The notes beneath the pieces are model-generated. The model was not told the DNA's origin. It saw only the letters and a list, made by a program, of their open reading frames with translations, and made no database searches. The position numbers and the translations under genes were made by a program. Source: Candidatus Bathyarchaeota archaeon (lineage in GTDB: Archaea; Thermoproteota; Bathyarchaeia; TCS64). Taken from it: 7,275 bases of DNA. The number at the start of each line of letters is the position of its first letter. The first letter of the stretch is position 1. The stretch lies in contig PBSW01000065.1 of the NCBI GenBank assembly GCA_002726865.1, positions 1-7,275 on the forward strand, in the 5' to 3' direction. Positions 5,197 through 7,275 of the stretch are shown here, piece by piece.

Positions 5197-6888
5197 TCAG
5201 AGAGAACGGCCTTTATGATCTTGACGTTCTCGAAGAAGTTGCAATTTCTCCCTTAGATACTCCTTCTCAGATTCAGTTCGTACATATGTGTCGTCGACCT
5301 TTTGTTTAGTCGTCAACGAGGGCGCGGCAACGATTCGATCAAGTACCACTCCATCCATCTCTGGATCCAAGGGACAACCCAACAGATGGAAGATTGTGGG
5401 AGCTATATCCAATATGTTTGCTTCATCAGGCACTTCTGGGGACTGAAGAGTACCGCGTCCTGAAATCAATAGTATTCCATGTGTGTCATGGTTTCCTTCG
5501 GACGCCCTGCCAGGGCCTGTAAGTTTGGGGACCAGGACCCTTGAGGATACAGAGTAGCCGCGGGTAGGGACGATAAGAAGATCCGGTGCTTCTTCGACAA
5601 ATGGACCAGAGTAGATATCATCTCTTCTTAAGATCCGGTCAAATATTCGCTCCTGAGTCGTTGGATCGATTATTGCTAGGAGCTTTTCTGATAGCATGCG
5701 TATGAAGGCGTCATAGTCCTTAGATTCCACTGCACCCACCGTTTCCCTACCTTTGAGGTTCACTCTAAGTGAATTGGAATGAGATGAAGGCATCGAACCA
5801 ACTTTCGTCTTTGCCCAATCAATTTCGTTTGGCGCGATCTTTGCTCCTCCCCAAGACAACATTGATGCGATGGCGCGAACGGGCCCATGAGTTGTGTAGT
5901 GACTCAGTCGCTGTGGGATCCCAGAGGGCGAGGTTGGGTTCAGAGAGTCTCGAATTCCAAATAATTTTAGAGTATTGATGAGGGCAAGAAGAACCAAGTC
6001 TCGCACGGTGAACCTCTGATACTTGCGTAGAAATCCATTCGCGATTAGCCAGCTATTCATGAAGAACTGTCGTTTAATCTTGCATTGACCATGGTCTGAC
6101 ACAATAATTATTGATGTGTCTTCTTCTATTCTAGCGAAGAGCTTTCCTAGATTATCATCGACGATCTTGTAGTATTCATCTATGACGCTCTCACCAAAGT
6201 GAAAATGGCCTAGGTGATCTCCGTCTCTATAGACAATGGCGAGGAAATCCCATTCTACCTTGTCCATGAGCAAAAATGCCAATTGGGTCTTTGATTCTAT
6301 GTCCTCCTTTCCTTGTCGAAGCCAATCTTGTGGTCTATGGCGTAGTGTAGACCGGAGTGGCTTGACCGAATAAGTTGGCCAGCGACTGAAGATCTCTCCT
6401 TTCAATGACTGAGGAATAGTAAATACAGAATGAGGGCCTGGGATGGGTAGGCCCGAAACCATGAAGCCATTTACGTTGTCAGGAGGGTACGTGAAAGGGA
6501 CATTGATGACAATAACTCTTCTTCCCATTTCACTTAACAAGGTCCAAATTGGTTTCGCTTTTCGGTCTCGCGCCGTAACAGGTGGTGGATCTGGATCCAA
6601 CCCCCGGGCCACCAGGTTGCCGAAGATCGCATGCTTACCCGGATTCTTCCCTGTGAATAGAGATGCCCAAGCTGTCGGACTAACAAAGGGTATTGTTGAT
6701 CTTAGGCGAGTCTTTATCCCTCCACTAATCAATTTCTCGATGTTGGGGAGTTCGCCCTTTGATATGAGTGGGTCAAGAACTTCCCACGAGGCGCCATCAA
6801 GGCCTACGAGCAAGACTCTAGGCAAAACGTGTAATTCAAACGAGTCTGTAAATAGACTGTTAAAAGTTCTTTCGTGTCTATAATTCAC
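5197..6888 (-). CDS. Type I phosphodiesterase/nucleotide pyrophosphatase family protein (AlkP superfamily)
   Basis: The 563-residue protein is a cytosolic AlkP-superfamily enzyme of the PF01663 kind that is abundant in archaea. Two-metal-site residues can be read: D31 in LLVGLDGASWE, the Thr nucleophile T72 in VSPTAWASLFTGKNPGKH (69-86), D224 and H228 in DGDHLGH, D265 and H266 in VSDHG, and H467 in the GNHDTHGIL block (465-473). The catalytic site therefore looks intact and predicts hydrolysis of a phosphoester or phosphodiester; the substrate is unknown. It ends with a charged helix, SEKEYLREKLQLLRER (540-555). The annotated start is GTG at 6888, which adds about 22 poorly conserved residues before the usual beginning; a TTG at 6825-6823 would give MPRVLLVGLDG and may be the true start. 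It lies 47 bases downstream of the membrane gene and is convergent with the other AlkP gene. No sign of decay. Confidence 0.83.
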   Translation of the reverse strand: MNYRHERTFNSLFTDSFELHVLPRVLLVGLDGASWEVLDPLISKGELPNIEKLISGGIKTRLRSTIPFVSPTAWASLFTGKNPGKHAIFGNLVARGLDPDPPPVTARDRKAKPIWTLLSEMGRRVIVINVPFTYPPDNVNGFMVSGLPIPGPHSVFTIPQSLKGEIFSRWPTYSVKPLRSTLRHRPQDWLRQGKEDIESKTQLAFLLMDKVEWDFLAIVYRDGDHLGHFHFGESVIDEYYKIVDDNLGKLFARIEEDTSIIIVSDHGQCKIKRQFFMNSWLIANGFLRKYQRFTVRDLVLLALINTLKLFGIRDSLNPTSPSGIPQRLSHYTTHGPVRAIASMLSWGGAKIAPNEIDWAKTKVGSMPSSHSNSLRVNLKGRETVGAVESKDYDAFIRMLSEKLLAIIDPTTQERIFDRILRRDDIYSGPFVEEAPDLLIVPTRGYSVSSRVLVPKLTGPGRASEGNHDTHGILLISGRGTLQSPEVPDEANILDIAPTIFHLLGCPLDPEMDGVVLDRIVAAPSLTTKQKVDDTYVRTESEKEYLREKLQLLRERQDHKGRSL

Positions 6889-6935
6889 TATAGGTTCAAT
6901 CGAAAATATGGTTGACTAACAGGATTGATCACGAT

Positions 6936-7275
6936 TTAGCTTGATCTACCTAGCTTCGCCACAGAAGCTGCGCTCTTCCTAATTTGAATTCCTGAGATAA
7001 AGGCCAATAGCGCAGCGATGGTTTGAAAAAGAATCCAAATAGAATCTGGAAGAATAACTTCAACGGCTGCAATAGGCATGAAGAGTGGAAAAACTGGCCC
7101 TCCAGCGAGGGCGTCAAGGGATAGATGTGACAGTCCAGCTGAAGCAGTAATCAAACCGGATGCTAGCGCTTCATTTCTTCTTTTTCTGGATAGAAGAGCA
7201 ATCAACACAGATGATAACACGATGAAGATAATGGAGTGAGCTGGACGGCCGTAGACATTGAATCCAAGAAACTGA
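6936..7275 (-). CDS. YdjM-like (DUF457) membrane-bound metal-dependent hydrolase, N-terminus cut by window
   Basis: The frame is open from the TAA at 6938-6936 to the right edge, so the gene starts outside the window. A GTG at 7220 is only an internal codon: upstream codons read QFLGFNVYGRPAHSIIFI without a stop. GRPAHS matches the 'H-R-G-x-T-H-S' signature and HLSLDALAGGPVFPLFMP the 'H-x-x-x-D-x-x-x-x-G-x-x-x-x-P-L-F-x-P' signature of the YdjM/DUF457 family. Hydrophobic stretches follow GRPAHS (IIFIVLSSVLIALL) and near the C-terminus (IWILFQTIAALLAFISGI), consistent with an integral membrane protein. The family is named as a membrane-bound metal-dependent hydrolase, but its physiological substrate is poorly known. 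The short basic C-terminus should face the cytosol. The close downstream AlkP-family gene might be co-transcribed. Confidence 0.75.
   Translation of the reverse strand, partial: QFLGFNVYGRPAHSIIFIVLSSVLIALLSRKRRNEALASGLITASAGLSHLSLDALAGGPVFPLFMPIAAVEVILPDSIWILFQTIAALLAFISGIQIRKSAASVAKLGRSS

Noticed and set aside
5133..5309. 58-codon + strand frame starting MSLNEGLKGLREIH
   Set aside because: Most of it lies antisense to the C-terminal coding region of the 563-residue AlkP protein, has no ribosome site and matches no family I recognise.
6443..6883. 146-codon + strand frame opposite the AlkP-family gene
   Set aside because: It is an antisense shadow; the - strand frame carries all catalytic motifs of a known family.

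Overview
This window carries most of a phosphonate biosynthesis cluster, probably from an archaeon. It runs on the + strand from the left edge to about 3495 and is followed by a small ribbon-helix-helix-like gene and an alkaline-phosphatase-superfamily gene. Two unrelated-looking genes on the - strand close the window. An archaeal origin is suggested by the split decarboxylase subunits, by AGGTG-type ribosome sites and possible TATA-like boxes, by GTG starts, and by the style of the cytosolic type I phosphodiesterase and the small protein. This is inference; the phylum cannot be named from the sequence.

The left part (2..3495) reads as consecutive steps of one pathway. It holds the tail of the alpha subunit and the whole beta subunit of phosphonopyruvate decarboxylase (overlapping at ATGA), a CTP:phosphonate-type nucleotidyltransferase, an iron-dependent alcohol dehydrogenase fitting phosphonoacetaldehyde reductase, and a 249-residue HTH-cupin protein. 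The cupin has a His-x3-Gln...His metal site (H144, Q148, H190) plus the Lys, Tyr and Asn that bind phosphonate in HppE/HEPD. The Gln in place of Glu is the hallmark of methylphosphonate synthase. The inferred route is phosphonopyruvate -> phosphonoacetaldehyde -> 2-hydroxyethylphosphonate -> methylphosphonate. The nucleotidyltransferase would activate a phosphonate for attachment to a surface polymer or lipid. PEP mutase is not in the window and is expected further left.

The middle part (3496..5088) has a non-coding stretch with a weak hairpin and T-run, a 70-residue ribbon-helix-helix-like protein, and a soluble sulfatase-fold enzyme. That enzyme has Thr where true sulfatases have Cys/Ser, so it is more likely a phospho- or phosphono-ester hydrolase or transferase than a sulfatase.

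The right part (5197..7275, - strand) holds a cytosolic type I phosphodiesterase/nucleotide pyrophosphatase-family protein and, upstream of it, a YdjM-like (DUF457) membrane protein cut by the window edge. Nothing in them links them to phosphonates except the shared AlkP fold. No tRNA, rRNA, CRISPR array or insertion sequence was seen, and no gene-free stretch exceeds 300 bases.
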